Shown in pieces: positions 30,681 through 41,483 of a stretch of 64,000 nt of DNA (within the stretch, counting starts at the first letter, position 1; each line of letters begins with the position of its first letter). The translations under genes were made by a program, and so were the position numbers. The notes beneath the pieces were generated by a model, which was given only the letters and a program-made list of their open reading frames with translations, was not told the origin of the DNA and searched no databases. The stretch is from Streptococcus ovuberis (GTDB lineage: Bacteria; Bacillota; Bacilli; Lactobacillales; Streptococcaceae): contig NZ_JAAXPR010000005.1 of NCBI RefSeq assembly GCF_012396585.1, positions 62,001 through 126,000 on the forward strand, written 5' to 3'.

Positions 30681-30725
30681 AAAAACCTTAGAAGCACCCC
30701 CTTGAAAGGCTGTTTCTAAGGTTTT
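30681..30725 (-). terminator. terminator of pepT
   Basis: Minus-strand AAACCTTAGAA/TTCTAAGGTTT perfect 11-base stem followed by T. Also T-ended on the plus strand, so it may work both ways. Confidence 0.85.
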
Positions 30726-30757
30726 TATAGAGTCATAATGTTTTCAGTTCTTTTGGC

Positions 30758-31981
30758 TTAGTCCTTGTGGCCAACGATTCCAATAATGACCTCTACGGCT
30801 TTTTCCATGGTCTGCAGGCTGACAAATTCAAAACGGCCGTGCATGTTTTCCCCACCAGCAAAGAGGTTAGGGGTAGGGATTCCCATAAAGGAAATCTTAG
30901 AACCGTCTGTACCACCACGAACAGGCTCAATCAGAGGAGCGATGCCTAATTTTTCCATGACTGTTTTAGCAATAGTGATAGGTGTCATGTCTTTTTCGAT
31001 GATTTTCTTCATGTTGTAGTACTGGTCGTGCATCTTGAGGACAACGCGGTCTGTGTCTAGGCTAGCGTTCATCTTATCTGCGATAGATTTCATGTGAGCC
31101 TTACGTGCCTGGAAGTCCTCATCCTCGAAATCTCGAATAATGTAGCTGGCAAATGCTTGATCAACAGTGCCTTCCAGTTTCATTAAGTGGTAGAAGCCCT
31201 CATAACCTTCCGTTAATTCAGGGCGATCTTTTTCAGGCAATTGTTGGTGGAAGTCCATTGCCAGTTGAAGGGCATTGACCATACTTCCTTTTGCAGTACC
31301 TGGATGGACATTTCGACCGATAAATTCAAGTTGAGCTTCAGCAGCACTAAAGGTTTCATATTGCAATTCGCCCAAGGGACCGCCATCAACTGTGTAGGCA
31401 AAATCAACATCAAAATCTGCCACATCGAACTTATCTGCACCGATTCCGATTTCCTCATCTGGACCAAACCCTACACGGATTTCACAGTGTGGAATGTCAG
31501 GATTCGCAACCAGAAATTCCACAGCCGTCATAATCTCAGCGATGCCAGACTTATCATCAGCTCCCAGAAGAGTTGTCCCATCAGTTGTGATCAAGGTTTG
31601 CCCGATATAATTTTTCAGCTGTGGGAAGTCTTCGTTAGTAAGCTCGTAGCCGGAGTTTCCTAGGGCAATAGCAGAGCCGTCGTAGTCGTTAATGACTTGA
31701 GGACGGATATTTTCCGCATTGAAGTCAGCAGTGTCCATATGGGAGATAAAGCCAATTTTGCGTGTTAAATTAGGATCGTTGGCAGGCAGGGTTCCCACAC
31801 AGAAACCATTGGGGAGGTAGTGCACGTTTTCAAGCCCAATACGCTCCATTTCAGGCAGAAGGATATTTTGAGCAAAGTCAACTTGGGACTGAGTGGAAGG
31901 GGTAGTTGTTGACGTCTCGTCAGAACGTGTATTGACCTTGACATAGGTCAAAAAACGCTCCAATAAATTTGGGTAAGTCAT
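30758..31981 (-). CDS. pepT: tripeptide aminopeptidase (peptidase T)
   Basis: 407 residues, M20 zinc peptidase of normal length. [11 protein letters not shown] near 81 (zinc His and Asp), [20 protein letters not shown] near 137 (bridging Asp) and GFGPDEEIG near 172 (catalytic Glu) are visible, and the C-terminal [19 protein letters not shown] is PepT-specific. Removes N-terminal residues from tripeptides in the cytoplasm. AAGGAG lies ahead of the ATG on the minus strand. Confidence 0.95.
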   Translation of the reverse strand: MTYPNLLERFLTYVKVNTRSDETSTTTPSTQSQVDFAQNILLPEMERIGLENVHYLPNGFCVGTLPANDPNLTRKIGFISHMDTADFNAENIRPQVINDYDGSAIALGNSGYELTNEDFPQLKNYIGQTLITTDGTTLLGADDKSGIAEIMTAVEFLVANPDIPHCEIRVGFGPDEEIGIGADKFDVADFDVDFAYTVDGGPLGELQYETFSAAEAQLEFIGRNVHPGTAKGSMVNALQLAMDFHQQLPEKDRPELTEGYEGFYHLMKLEGTVDQAFASYIIRDFEDEDFQARKAHMKSIADKMNASLDTDRVVLKMHDQYYNMKKIIEKDMTPITIAKTVMEKLGIAPLIEPVRGGTDGSKISFMGIPTPNLFAGGENMHGRFEFVSLQTMEKAVEVIIGIVGHKD

Positions 31982-32216
31982 GATAAACTCCTTATCGCAT
32001 AAAATCTCTTTTTCAATAGTTCCAGTTTACCACAAAGTCCCTTAAAAGGCTAGTTCATACCATAAGGACCTTTTAGCCTGATGACAGCCCTAAAACTAGC
32101 TGAGAGAGCGATGCCGTTTTAGCATGGTTTGTGAAAACAGCAAAGACAAACTATCAGAAAAGTCAATAGTTTCGTCTGAAATAATTTTTAATCACCCTAG
32201 TTGCTTTTAGAGTACG

Positions 32217-32251
32217 GCAAAAAGCCTTTGAAAACAGACAGTTTTCAAAGG
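32217..32251 (-). terminator. terminator downstream of the IS110 transposase
   Basis: CCTTTGAAAAC/GTTTTCAAAGG perfect 11-base stem, followed on the minus strand by CTTTTT. Whether it is inside the element or host sequence is unclear. Confidence 0.7.
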
Positions 32252-32272
32252 ATGTGCTATTGAAGTTTACCC

Positions 32273-33418
32273 TTAGCGTAGCTTATTTTCGTCAAAAGGA
32301 CAGTTATTTTTCAGCACGTAAAAGATTACTCTGATGAGCTTTTTAGCGACATGTGTAATCGCCACATTATAGTGTTTTCCCTGAGCTAGCTTAAGCTTAA
32401 GATACTGCCTAAACCGAGGCGAATAGCGCGTACAGGCTTTGGCGGCCTGCAAGAGTGCCCACCTCAGATGTGGGGATCCTCTCTTGACCATTTTCCCTGT
32501 CATTTCCATCTGCCCAGATTGGTAAATGGCGGGTTCTGAACCAGCGAATGCCTGGAGTTGAGCAGGGTTGTCAAAGGTGTTGATGTTCCTCATCTCGGCT
32601 AGAATCACTGCCCCCAGTCGATTCCCAATTCCAGTAACAGTAGTGATGCTAGATTTGAGCTTAGCCATTAGCTCATCAATCTGCTTCTCGGCGGTCTTGA
32701 TGAGCCTGTTATAGTGTTGGATGTTCTCGATAATCTCTCTGAGTTCAAACTTACGGGCTGGTGAGCTTGTTCCGATGGAAGAAGGAGCGATGTCGAGAAT
32801 GTCCTTGATTTTATGAGCAGATAGCCTCTTAACGTTAAGGAGCTTGTCAAATCCCGCCTGCACCATTTTCTGAGGGCTAGGGTAGCGAGACAGGAGCTCG
32901 TAGGCATAGTCAGCATGCTTGCCGATGAGTTTATCCAACTCAGGGAAGATGATGTCAAGACACTTGGTGTACTGGACTTTCCAGTCGGTCTGTTTCTTCT
33001 TGAGGCGATTGAGGTATCTGGTTAGGATTTTCAACTCTTCTTGTCGCTTATCGTGTTTGACCTGTTCACGATTAGGGTCAGATAAGAGTTTTAAGGCAAT
33101 AACGCGAGCGTCTTTCTTATCTGTCTTAGTCTTTCGAAGTGAGAGTGATTTGGCGAATTCTTTGATGAGCAGAGGATTGTAGGTGTAAACCTGATAATCG
33201 TGTTCATGCAAGAAGTTGGCCAGATTAAAGGCATCATGTCCGGTATCTTCCAGAGCGATGAGACAGTCTTGGTTGAGCTGTTTGAGTGACTGATGAAGTA
33301 AGTCAAAGCCAGCTCTGCTATTTGACACCGTCAGGGGTTTAAGGACTGTTTGTCCTTTGTCATTCAAGACGGTGACATCGTGTTTGGATTTAGCGACATC
33401 AATGCCGAGATAAAGCAT
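32273..33418 (-). CDS. IS110-family transposase (DEDD recombinase)
   Basis: 381 residues from the ATG at 33418 (start MLYLGIDVAKSKHDVTVLND), preceded by GGAAAG; an in-frame GTG at 33463 lies in the noncoding end. RuvC-like DEDD domain: Asp in GIDVAKSK, Glu in LIALEDTGHDA, Asp pair in KTDKKDARVIA. The C-terminal Tnp20 domain has TGIGNRLGAVILAE, AFAGSEPAIYQSG (region of the catalytic serine) and KRGSPHLRWAL. Complete and apparently intact. Catalyses RNA-guided strand exchange in characterised relatives. Confidence 0.93.
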   Translation of the reverse strand: MLYLGIDVAKSKHDVTVLNDKGQTVLKPLTVSNSRAGFDLLHQSLKQLNQDCLIALEDTGHDAFNLANFLHEHDYQVYTYNPLLIKEFAKSLSLRKTKTDKKDARVIALKLLSDPNREQVKHDKRQEELKILTRYLNRLKKKQTDWKVQYTKCLDIIFPELDKLIGKHADYAYELLSRYPSPQKMVQAGFDKLLNVKRLSAHKIKDILDIAPSSIGTSSPARKFELREIIENIQHYNRLIKTAEKQIDELMAKLKSSITTVTGIGNRLGAVILAEMRNINTFDNPAQLQAFAGSEPAIYQSGQMEMTGKMVKRGSPHLRWALLQAAKACTRYSPRFRQYLKLKLAQGKHYNVAITHVAKKLIRVIFYVLKNNCPFDENKLR

Positions 33419-33545
33419 AGGGTTACTTTCCAATATCGTATTCAAGCGCACTTGGTTGTCCACGACCTTGAGCCTTGTGACCTTACACGAGATAAAATGT
33501 CTAGCGTTATCAAACTCATTACCAATGTGACAAAAAGCTGTGGTT

Positions 33546-33643
33546 AGAGCCTTTACTTAATCGTCTAGCGATTGGAGGTGACAAACTAAGCCACAGTGGC
33601 TTATTCCAAGTTTAACACTTGGGCTCTGGCAGTAGCTAACTGC
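33546..33643 (-). ncRNA. candidate bridge RNA of the IS110 element
   Basis: In the noncoding end upstream of the transposase, minus-strand AGAGC/GCTCT (33623-33627 with 33546-33550) encloses three hairpins: CCAAGT/ACTTGG (33606-33622), AAGCCAC/GTGGCTT (33588-33602) and AATCG/CGATT (33559-33573). A further GCAGT/ACTGC hairpin (33629-33643) lies 5' of the set. IS110-type elements transcribe a bridge RNA from this position; which loops are target- and donor-binding cannot be told without the exact ends. The transcript probably extends toward 33464. Confidence 0.5.
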
Positions 33644-33767
33644 ACTAATTCTAATATAAGGAGGTGAATCGGCAGAAAAGGAAGGGGGGGAGTGCGTACA
33701 ATCAATGGAAAACGGCTACAAACCGTGTTATAATAAGTATATACGGAGCAGATCATGAGGGCATCTA

Positions 33768-34320
33768 ATGAAAAAAAGGAGACTAGTGGTTACTGGATTA
33801 GGCATTCTAATCCTTACCGTGATTGGTTTGTATTTGAAGTTATCTGGCCCTTATACGAAGTACCGTGAGACTGCTATCAATGACAGAGGTAGTAATGCCC
33901 TTTATGTTTTTGATAACCAAGAACAAAGGGATCGGGTGATCAATCCTTTCTCTGGAATCAAAATAGCAGATTTGAAGGAGAAATCTGAAGAATTGTCTCG
34001 TCAAGAAACCTTTTTGCAATCGGAACCTCTTGCTTATTTTGATAACCGTCAAGGGACTGTTGAACAGACATTGAGCCATTCTTATGATGGGGGGGACGGA
34101 TTATGAGATTGCGGGGTTGCACTTTCGATCAGGTCTTTTAGGGACTAAGGCTGGTTATCACTTTCCAGTTCCCGCTGGGGAAGAAGCGACAGCGGTATAC
34201 AAGGTTAAGGTGGAAGAAGTTAGCTTCCGTTATCAAATCCCCGGAGTTTCTGATCTCGTTTTCAAACGAATTCAACCACTGGAAGATCCCTTTGTGATGG
34301 CTGAGTATGTGGAAAAGTAA
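33768..34320 (+). pseudogene. membrane-anchored protein of unknown function, frameshifted at a G7 tract
   Basis: The first frame (33768-34106) begins MKKRRLVVTGLGILILTVIGL, a signal anchor, and runs into a run of seven G at 34089-34095, after which it stops within four codons. A second frame continues from the same point (TDYEIAGLHFRSGLLGTKAG...) to 34320. With six G the two would join as ...SYDGGTDYEIAG..., about 183 residues. Homopolymer position suggests slipped-strand phase variation, or simple decay or a read error. Own TATAAT at 33729. No family recognised. Confidence 0.7.
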
Positions 34321-34518
34321 CAGGATGCGGCTCTAGTTCAGTGATTTTTTTGGAACTGGAGAGGGGGAAAGGCAATCAGTAAGTTTCTTGGGGCTATCTA
34401 TGCGTTAGCAAGCCCATTCTTAAAATGTGTGGCAAGCTGCTCATTGTGAGATTTGACACTTGTCAATCGTACGCCTAACGAAAGTCGCTGATTCCTATTT
34501 TAAGGCGAAAGATTTGAA

Positions 34519-34560
34519 CAAAGAAAATCCCCTACAGGCTTTGAAAAGGCTGTGGGGGAT
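34519..34560 (-). terminator. terminator of the flavin reductase gene
   Basis: Minus-strand ATCCCCCACAG/CTGTAGGGGAT stem (one G-U) followed by TTTTCTTT. Confidence 0.82.
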
Positions 34561-34586
34561 ACTTTTATAGGTATAGGCGGAATAGC

Positions 34587-35132
34587 TTAGTTAATAGCAG
34601 CAAGCAAGGCGTCTGCCTGAGTTTTTAATTCTGCTAATTTGTCAGCATCTAGGACCAATTGGCCATCTGCCCAAGCAGTGTCGTTAACACGAGTGCCAGT
34701 GAATGGTTCTACAGCAGTCGTGCGAATAAATGGCAAGAGGTTGCGGTAGATATCAAAGAGCTGATCATGACCACCATTGGCAACAGAAGAAACAGTCACA
34801 GCTTTGCCATTGAGAGCAGAAGGACCAGTGGGATCAGTCAAATCAATGGCACGGCTCAACCAATCAAGCAAGTTTTTAACAGGTCCAGGGATTGAGAAGT
34901 TGTAAACGGGCGAGAAAATCCAGATGGCATCTGCGTCTTGCACGGCTTGACGAGCTTTGTCAACAGATGCTAAAACAGGCAATTCCAAATCTTGGTTAAA
35001 GACAGGTACATCAGCGTACTCCAAGTAGCTAACTTCAGCCTTGCCTTCAAGAGCTTTTTCAGCTAATTGAGCCAACTGGTGGTTGAATGAACCTTGACGA
35101 AGGGAACCGACGATAAATAAGATTTTAGACAT
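34587..35132 (-). CDS. NADPH-dependent FMN reductase family protein
   Basis: 181 residues. Flavodoxin-like fold: [20 protein letters not shown] binds the FMN phosphate, and [25 protein letters not shown] (split here for length; [13 protein letters not shown]) contacts the isoalloxazine ring. Reduces flavin, quinone or azo compounds with NAD(P)H. AAAGGAG upstream. Follows a MarR regulator with a palindrome in the gap, implying repression relieved by a reactive or aromatic compound. Confidence 0.87.
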   Translation of the reverse strand: MSKILFIVGSLRQGSFNHQLAQLAEKALEGKAEVSYLEYADVPVFNQDLELPVLASVDKARQAVQDADAIWIFSPVYNFSIPGPVKNLLDWLSRAIDLTDPTGPSALNGKAVTVSSVANGGHDQLFDIYRNLLPFIRTTAVEPFTGTRVNDTAWADGQLVLDADKLAELKTQADALLAAIN

Positions 35133-35151
35133 AAAATTTCTCCTTTTAATA

Positions 35152-35207
35152 ATGAGCTTTCACTCATGGAATAGAACTAGTATAACTTATTTATCACTAA
35201 TTAGCAA
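35152..35207 (-). promoter_or_regulatory. promoter and likely MarR operator of the flavin reductase gene
   Basis: Minus-strand TTGCTA, 17 bases, TATACT (35179-35207), then ATGAG-x6-CTCAT (35152-35167) between the start point and the ribosome site, placed to block transcription when bound. Confidence 0.65.
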
Positions 35208-35211
35208 TAAT

Positions 35212-35664
35212 TTAGCTCAAAACTTTGAATTTTTTCAGAAGGGCAACCAGTTGCTCTTTTTCAGCATCCTCTAAGACAGTAAAAATGTGACCGATATTTT
35301 GATAGTGCTCTGGGAGAATTTCCTCGATAAATTGTCTTCCTGCATCGGTTAAATCAATCAAGTAAGAGCGTTTGTCCTGAGGATCACATTGGCGAATGAC
35401 AAGGCCATCACGTTCCAAATTTTTGATGACAACAGTCATATTACCAGAAGTCGTCAGCATCTTGTCGATTAGAGTTTGAATTCGCATTTCGCCTTTGTTA
35501 TATAGGATTTCTAAGACACCAAACTGAGCCAAAGTCAGCTTTTTTTCTCGAATGAGGGGGAATTCCAGCTGATTGATCGTGTGCATGGTTCTTCTGAGAG
35601 CGATTAGGCAATTTAAGGCAGAGCGATTTGCGTCAATAATTTCTTGAATATCTATACTTTTCAT
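35212..35664 (-). CDS. MarR family transcriptional regulator
   Basis: 150 residues. Winged helix: LTLAQFGVLEILYNKGEMRI then TLIDKMLTTSGNMTVVIKNL and DGLVIRQCDPQDKRSYLIDL, the MarR DNA-binding core. Likely autoregulates and represses the downstream flavin reductase gene. Small dimeric regulator of normal length, no cysteine pair obvious for redox sensing beyond Cys in RQCDPQDKR and NCLIALRR. Confidence 0.88.
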   Translation of the reverse strand: MKSIDIQEIIDANRSALNCLIALRRTMHTINQLEFPLIREKKLTLAQFGVLEILYNKGEMRIQTLIDKMLTTSGNMTVVIKNLERDGLVIRQCDPQDKRSYLIDLTDAGRQFIEEILPEHYQNIGHIFTVLEDAEKEQLVALLKKFKVLS

Positions 35665-35828
35665 ATGCCAATTTTAACAAAGTAGAGTAGAATAAGCAAG
35701 TTTTGTTATTTTAGACGATGAACGGCTCTTCTAGCTAGCTTTTGATGGGAATATTTTTACGCAAAGGCTGGTAACTTTTTGAATTTTAGTGTATAATAAG
35801 CAACAGATTATATCAGAAAGAGGCTTCT

Positions 35829-36302
35829 GTGAAAAGACGATTATCGACGGGAAAACAAGTTGTTTTGGGATTAGCACTATTGCTTGTAGTTCTTGTGGTA
35901 TCGGGACTTATGATTTTTTATTATGCGCTTTATCCGTATCGATCTGCAAGGAAGGACGTTGAGGCGCTTGTGAAGCAGCACATGGCGCTTTCAGAGGTCA
36001 ATCAGTTCGCTATTTTTCACCACCAAGAGAGCTACTATAGTTTGAAAGCCAAGGGGGAAAGAGGCGAATCCTTGTTGATTCTTGTCCCACAGGCTGGCGA
36101 GACTATTCTGGTGTATCATGAAACGGAAGGGATCAGCGCTTCTCATGCAGAAGAAGTAGCAAAGGCTTCTGGCGCCACATCCATTCAAAAAACAACCTTT
36201 GGTCTCCTTGACCAAGTGCCTATTTGGGAGGTTGTTGCGGATGGCACTTATTACTATATAAGGTTTAAAGAAGGAGACCTGGTCTCTGGGGAGGGATTAT
36301 GA
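35829..36302 (+). CDS. TseB-like (DUF5590, YpmB-type) membrane-anchored protein
   Basis: 157 residues starting with GTG. One membrane segment (residues about 11-36) then an extracellular PepSY-like pair of small domains. Same position upstream of an aspartate aminotransferase as ypmB in Bacillus, whose relative TseB influences PBP2A and cell elongation. Overlaps the next gene by 4 bases (ATGA). Function by family and context only. Confidence 0.75.
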   Translation: MKRRLSTGKQVVLGLALLLVVLVVSGLMIFYYALYPYRSARKDVEALVKQHMALSEVNQFAIFHHQESYYSLKAKGERGESLLILVPQAGETILVYHETEGISASHAEEVAKASGATSIQKTTFGLLDQVPIWEVVADGTYYYIRFKEGDLVSGEGL

Positions 36303-37477
36303 AACTGTCACAACGTGTGCTCAATATGGAAGAAAGCGTGACTTTAAAAGCAGCAGCTAAAGCTAAAGTTTTGGCGGCCCAAGGGCGCGATATTCTCAGT
36401 CTCAGTCTGGGTGAGCCAGATTTTGTAACGCCTAAGCATATTCAGGAAAAGGCGATTGAAGCCATTCACAATGGGGTAGCTAGCTTTTACACTGTAGCAA
36501 GTGGCTTGCCTGCTTTGAAAGAGGCCATTAGTCGTTATATGGAAACGTATTATGGTTATGCGGTGCCTGCTAATGAGGTTGTTGCAGGTACAGGTGCTAA
36601 GTTTTTGCTCTATGCCTTTTTTATGTCTGTCTTAAATCCTGAGGATGAAGTGATTATTCCAACTCCTTATTGGGTATCGTATGCGGACCAGGTTAAACTA
36701 GCAGAGGGCAAACCTGTCTTTGTTGAGACAACAGAGGCTAATGCCTTTAAAGCAACGGTTGAGCAGTTAGAGGCGGCTAAGACCTCTAAGACAAAGGTGC
36801 TTCTGCTTAATTCCCCTTCCAACCCAACAGGAATGATTTACACTGAAGAAGAGCTTCGTGCCATTGGTGACTGGGCGGTTAAGGATGATATCTTGATTTT
36901 GGCTGACGATATCTATGGTCGTCTGGTCTACAATGGGAATCAGTTTGTGCCGATTTCAAGTCTGTCAGAAGCCATTCGTCGTCAAACCATTGTGATTAAC
37001 GGGGTTTCAAAGACCTATTCCATGACAGGATGGCGTGTTGGATGGGCAACTGGTGACGCAGAGATTATCTCAGCTATGGCTAAAATCATTAGTCAGACGA
37101 CATCCAACTTAACAACTGCAGCTCAATATGCAGCGATAGAGGCTCTGACAGGGAATCAAGATTCTGTAGAAGAGATGCGCCTAGCCTTTGAGGAACGCCT
37201 CAATACAATTTACCCCCTTCTTTCAGAAATTCCTGGTTTTAAGGTCATTAAACCCCAAGGCGCCTTTTACTTATTCCCAGATGTTTCGGAAGCAATGACG
37301 CTAAAAGGGTTTACAGATGTTACAGCTTTTACAGATGCGATCCTAGAGGAAACAGGTGTAGCGGTCGTGACAGGAGATGGTTTTGGAGCTCCTTCCAATA
37401 TCCGCTTAAGTTATGCCACGGATATTGATACCTTGAAGGAAGTGGTGAAACGACTGAAAAAATACATGGAAGGCTAA
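36299..37477 (+). CDS. aspC: pyridoxal phosphate-dependent aspartate aminotransferase
   Basis: 392 residues, class I aminotransferase fold. SLGEPDFVTP near 37, NSPSNPTGMIY near 171 and the PLP lysine in INGVSKTYSMTGWRVGW (Lys near 239) are visible. Interconverts aspartate and 2-oxoglutarate with oxaloacetate and glutamate; supplies Asp just upstream of asnS, its user. Coupled to the TseB-like gene by overlap. Confidence 0.92.
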   Translation: MKLSQRVLNMEESVTLKAAAKAKVLAAQGRDILSLSLGEPDFVTPKHIQEKAIEAIHNGVASFYTVASGLPALKEAISRYMETYYGYAVPANEVVAGTGAKFLLYAFFMSVLNPEDEVIIPTPYWVSYADQVKLAEGKPVFVETTEANAFKATVEQLEAAKTSKTKVLLLNSPSNPTGMIYTEEELRAIGDWAVKDDILILADDIYGRLVYNGNQFVPISSLSEAIRRQTIVINGVSKTYSMTGWRVGWATGDAEIISAMAKIISQTTSNLTTAAQYAAIEALTGNQDSVEEMRLAFEERLNTIYPLLSEIPGFKVIKPQGAFYLFPDVSEAMTLKGFTDVTAFTDAILEETGVAVVTGDGFGAPSNIRLSYATDIDTLKEVVKRLKKYMEG

Positions 37478-37545
37478 TTTTGGGCTAGTTTCTAAAATAG
37501 GCTGAGTGTAAATAAGAAACGAAAACATTATAGAAAAGAGAAGTT

Positions 37546-38892
37546 ATGTCAAGAAAACTCATTACCATCAACCAAGTGAGTCAGTATGTCGGCCAAGAAG
37601 TGACCATCGGTAGCTGGGTAGCCAACAAATCAGGCAAGGGCAAGATTGCTTTTTTGCAACTGCGTGACGGGACCGCCTTTTTCCAAGCCGTCGCTTTCAA
37701 GCCAAACTTTATCGAAAAATTCGGTGAAGAAGAAGGAACAGCCAGGTTTGACCTCATCAAACGCTTGAGCCAAGAAAGTTCTGTTTACGTGACGGGTATT
37801 GTCAAAGAAGACGATCGGTCTAAATTCGGCTACGAGCTGGATATCACGGACATCGAGCTGATTGGTGATAGCCAAGACTACCCGATTACGCCAAAAGAGC
37901 ACGGCACGGACTTCCTTATGGACAATCGCCACCTCTGGCTACGTTCGCGCAAGCAGGTGGCCATTCAGCAAATCCGCAATGCCATCATCTATGCGACCTA
38001 TGACTTCTTTGATCAAAATGGCTTTATCAAGTTTGACAGCCCGATTTTATCAGGGAATGCAGCAGAAGACTCAACAGAGCTTTTTGAAACGGACTATTTT
38101 GGTCAGCCAGCTTACTTGAGCCAGTCTGGTCAGCTCTACTTAGAAGCTGGTGCCATGGCACTGGGGCGTGTGTTTGACTTTGGTCCTGTATTCCGTGCAG
38201 AAAAATCCAAAACCCGTCGTCACTTGACCGAGTTCTGGATGATGGATGCAGAGTATTCTTTCCTGACGCATGATGAATCTCTGGACTTGCAAGAAGCCTA
38301 TGTCAAAGCCCTTATCCAGGGGGTTATCGACCGTGCACCGCAGGCTCTTGAAACTCTTGAGCGGGATGTGGACTTGCTGAAATCCTACATCGACCAGCCC
38401 TTCAAGCGGGTGTCTTATGACGATGCGGTGACGCTTCTGCAAGCTCATGAACATGATGAAGATGCTGATTATGAGCACATGGAGCACGGGGATGACTTTG
38501 GTTCACCACATGAAACCTGGATTTCAAACTACTTTGGGGTACCGACCTTTATCGTCAACTACCCAGCTAGCTTCAAGGCCTTCTACATGAAGCCAGTTCC
38601 AGGAAATCCTGAGCGCGTGCTCTGTGCCGACCTTTTGGCACCAGAAGGCTATGGGGAAATCATCGGGGGCTCTATGCGTGAGGATGACTACGAGGCACTG
38701 GTTGCTAAGATGGATGCTCTCGGCATGGACAAGTCAGAGTACGAGTTCTACCTTGACCTTCGCAAGTACGGCTCAGTGCCACATGGTGGTTTCGGGATTG
38801 GTATCGAGCGAATGGTTACCTTTGTCGCAGGAACCAAGCACATCCGCGAAGCCATTCCATTCCCACGGATGTTACACCGGATTAAGCCGTAG
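37546..38892 (+). CDS. asnS: asparaginyl-tRNA synthetase
   Basis: 448 residues, class IIb synthetase. N-terminal OB-fold anticodon-binding domain (about 1-110), motif 2 [20 protein letters not shown] near 212 and motif 3 [13 protein letters not shown] near 415. Charges tRNA-Asn. Lies 68 bases after aspC, an arrangement common in streptococci. Presence of asnS means Asn-tRNA can be made directly. Confidence 0.96.
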   Translation: MSRKLITINQVSQYVGQEVTIGSWVANKSGKGKIAFLQLRDGTAFFQAVAFKPNFIEKFGEEEGTARFDLIKRLSQESSVYVTGIVKEDDRSKFGYELDITDIELIGDSQDYPITPKEHGTDFLMDNRHLWLRSRKQVAIQQIRNAIIYATYDFFDQNGFIKFDSPILSGNAAEDSTELFETDYFGQPAYLSQSGQLYLEAGAMALGRVFDFGPVFRAEKSKTRRHLTEFWMMDAEYSFLTHDESLDLQEAYVKALIQGVIDRAPQALETLERDVDLLKSYIDQPFKRVSYDDAVTLLQAHEHDEDADYEHMEHGDDFGSPHETWISNYFGVPTFIVNYPASFKAFYMKPVPGNPERVLCADLLAPEGYGEIIGGSMREDDYEALVAKMDALGMDKSEYEFYLDLRKYGSVPHGGFGIGIERMVTFVAGTKHIREAIPFPRMLHRIKP

Positions 38893-38968
38893 GAAAATCG
38901 GCGAAGCATGGGTGCGGCGCTATTCTCAGGAAACAAAGTCTTTCTTGAAAATGGGTAGTCAGCCTTTG

Positions 38969-39023
38969 AGAGAGTGAAAAGAGATTGCAACCGAAAGAGT
39001 TCGATTTCTTCTCACTCTTTTTT
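38969..39023 (+). terminator. terminator downstream of asnS
   Basis: AGAGTGAAAAGA pairs with TCTTCTCACTCT around a long loop, followed by TTTTTT. Confidence 0.75.
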
Positions 39024-39247
39024 GTTTGGTTCGAGCTTAGACAGTTTAGTCTAGGAATGGGATACTACTGAACTAGTCAGCTATCTGATAGCTCTTCAAA
39101 AAATTTCAGAACCTTTTAAAGTCAAAGAGGTATCTGTATTTCTCGTCTCAAGAATACTTCCTCAGTGAGATTTGAGTTCTTCTGGGGATTTTTGGATACG
39201 CGCCACAATCGATTTGACTAGAAATAGTAGATAATGTCAAGGCCTGA
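39024..39247. other. noncoding gap between convergent asnS and DUF975 genes
   Basis: Nothing recognised apart from the flanking terminators. Confidence 0.5.
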
Positions 39248-39277
39248 TAAAAACCAGCCCCGAAATGGGAGCTGGTT
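39248..39277 (-). terminator. terminator of the DUF975 gene
   Basis: Minus-strand AACCAGC/GCTGGTT stem extended by TCCC/GGGG, then TTTTTAT. Confidence 0.82.
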
Positions 39278-39282
39278 AGCTT

Positions 39283-40110
39283 CTAAAATGGGTTGGAAAA
39301 CGGCACACCATCTGTTTCAGTAACATTTTGAGTGCTATTTTCTTTGAGTTTTTGGTAAAAAATCGCTCGAGCGGTTGTGATGTAGGGAATAACATAGATG
39401 GCTGCTAGGCCGAAAGTCACTCCAACTAAAATCCACCAACCGATAAAACTAAATTCTAGCCAGAACAGTTTCTTTTTGTAGCCTTTCATTAGGTTTCGAC
39501 TCTCTGTGATAGCATTAGTCGCACCACTATAAGTATTTGACGCAAGCTGATCCCAAAGCGTAAAATGCGCCATAGCATAGCTAAAGCTTTTAGTGATAAC
39601 AGGCAGAAAGCAGAGAATTCCTAGCAGCATTGTCACAATCAGGAATGGAAGAAGACTGGTTACCCCGTTTACAATCATCAGTTGAGTTAAGATTTCGATC
39701 ATGACTACAAACATAAGGTAAGAGGGAATCGTCCACAAGAAGAGGAAGAGCCCCTTTATAAATAAAACGGCAAAGGCTTTGCTAAAGAGCGTTTCTTTAA
39801 AGGCAAGCAAGGAATCCTTAAAACTGACTTTAGTTGACTGATTACGATAACTGTTTAATATCGTCCAACTGACACTGACCTGGATAAAACTTCCCAGAAT
39901 AGCAAGTGTCAACAAAAAGATACTGCCACCTAGTAAACGAGTTGCCTCTTGAGCCGTCAATCCAGTTTCGTTAAGATTTCGGATTTCTTGTGCTAATCGT
40001 GTGATGAACTGAAAGATGAAGATGAGAATTGGTAAACTAAAGAGGGTGTATTTTCCCTTTAAATGGGCTAGTAGGCGACGAGCTTCAGCTCTAATATCAT
40101 AATTTTCCAT
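39283..40110 (-). CDS. DUF975 family membrane protein
   Basis: 275 residues with about five to six membrane segments. N-terminal DIRAEARRLLAHLKGKY and the central YAMAHFTLWDQL, NAITESRNLMKGYKKKLFWLE, WILVGVTFGLAAIY are DUF975 features. Function unknown; it is usually found divergent from tgt in streptococci, as here. Minus-strand extended -10 TGCTATAAT at 40132-40139. Confidence 0.85.
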   Translation of the reverse strand: MENYDIRAEARRLLAHLKGKYTLFSLPILIFIFQFITRLAQEIRNLNETGLTAQEATRLLGGSIFLLTLAILGSFIQVSVSWTILNSYRNQSTKVSFKDSLLAFKETLFSKAFAVLFIKGLFLFLWTIPSYLMFVVMIEILTQLMIVNGVTSLLPFLIVTMLLGILCFLPVITKSFSYAMAHFTLWDQLASNTYSGATNAITESRNLMKGYKKKLFWLEFSFIGWWILVGVTFGLAAIYVIPYITTARAIFYQKLKENSTQNVTETDGVPFSNPF

Positions 40111-40225
40111 AAAACCTCACTTTCAGTACTCATTATAGCAAAAATCTGCCATCGCGAAAACCTTATTAATCAGAAATATGGTATAATCAAATCTGTATTA
40201 AATCAACTAGGACTGTTTTTCCTAG

Positions 40226-41380
<1,155 letters not shown>

Positions 41381-41483
41381 GTTTTTTTAGAAAAATGGCA
41401 GAGCGTGGCGCCAACTGACAGTCCAGCCAAATAGGCTAAAAGAAGAGCCTGACAAGCACGAAGACAAATAGGAGGAGCTTGCC

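Larger units (their letters stand above)
32217..33700 (-). mobile_element. IS110-family insertion sequence (ends approximate)
   Basis: A single DEDD transposase gene with a long structured noncoding end upstream of it and no terminal inverted repeats, the layout of the IS110 group. Exact ends cannot be set because these elements lack inverted repeats and target duplications; the right limit is placed before the GGAGGTGAATCGG segment that precedes the next gene's promoter. Confidence 0.65.

Noticed and set aside
33419-33463. GTG start giving a 15-residue longer transposase
   Set aside because: The family starts at MLYLGIDV, and the extension lies in the noncoding end that may encode the bridge RNA.
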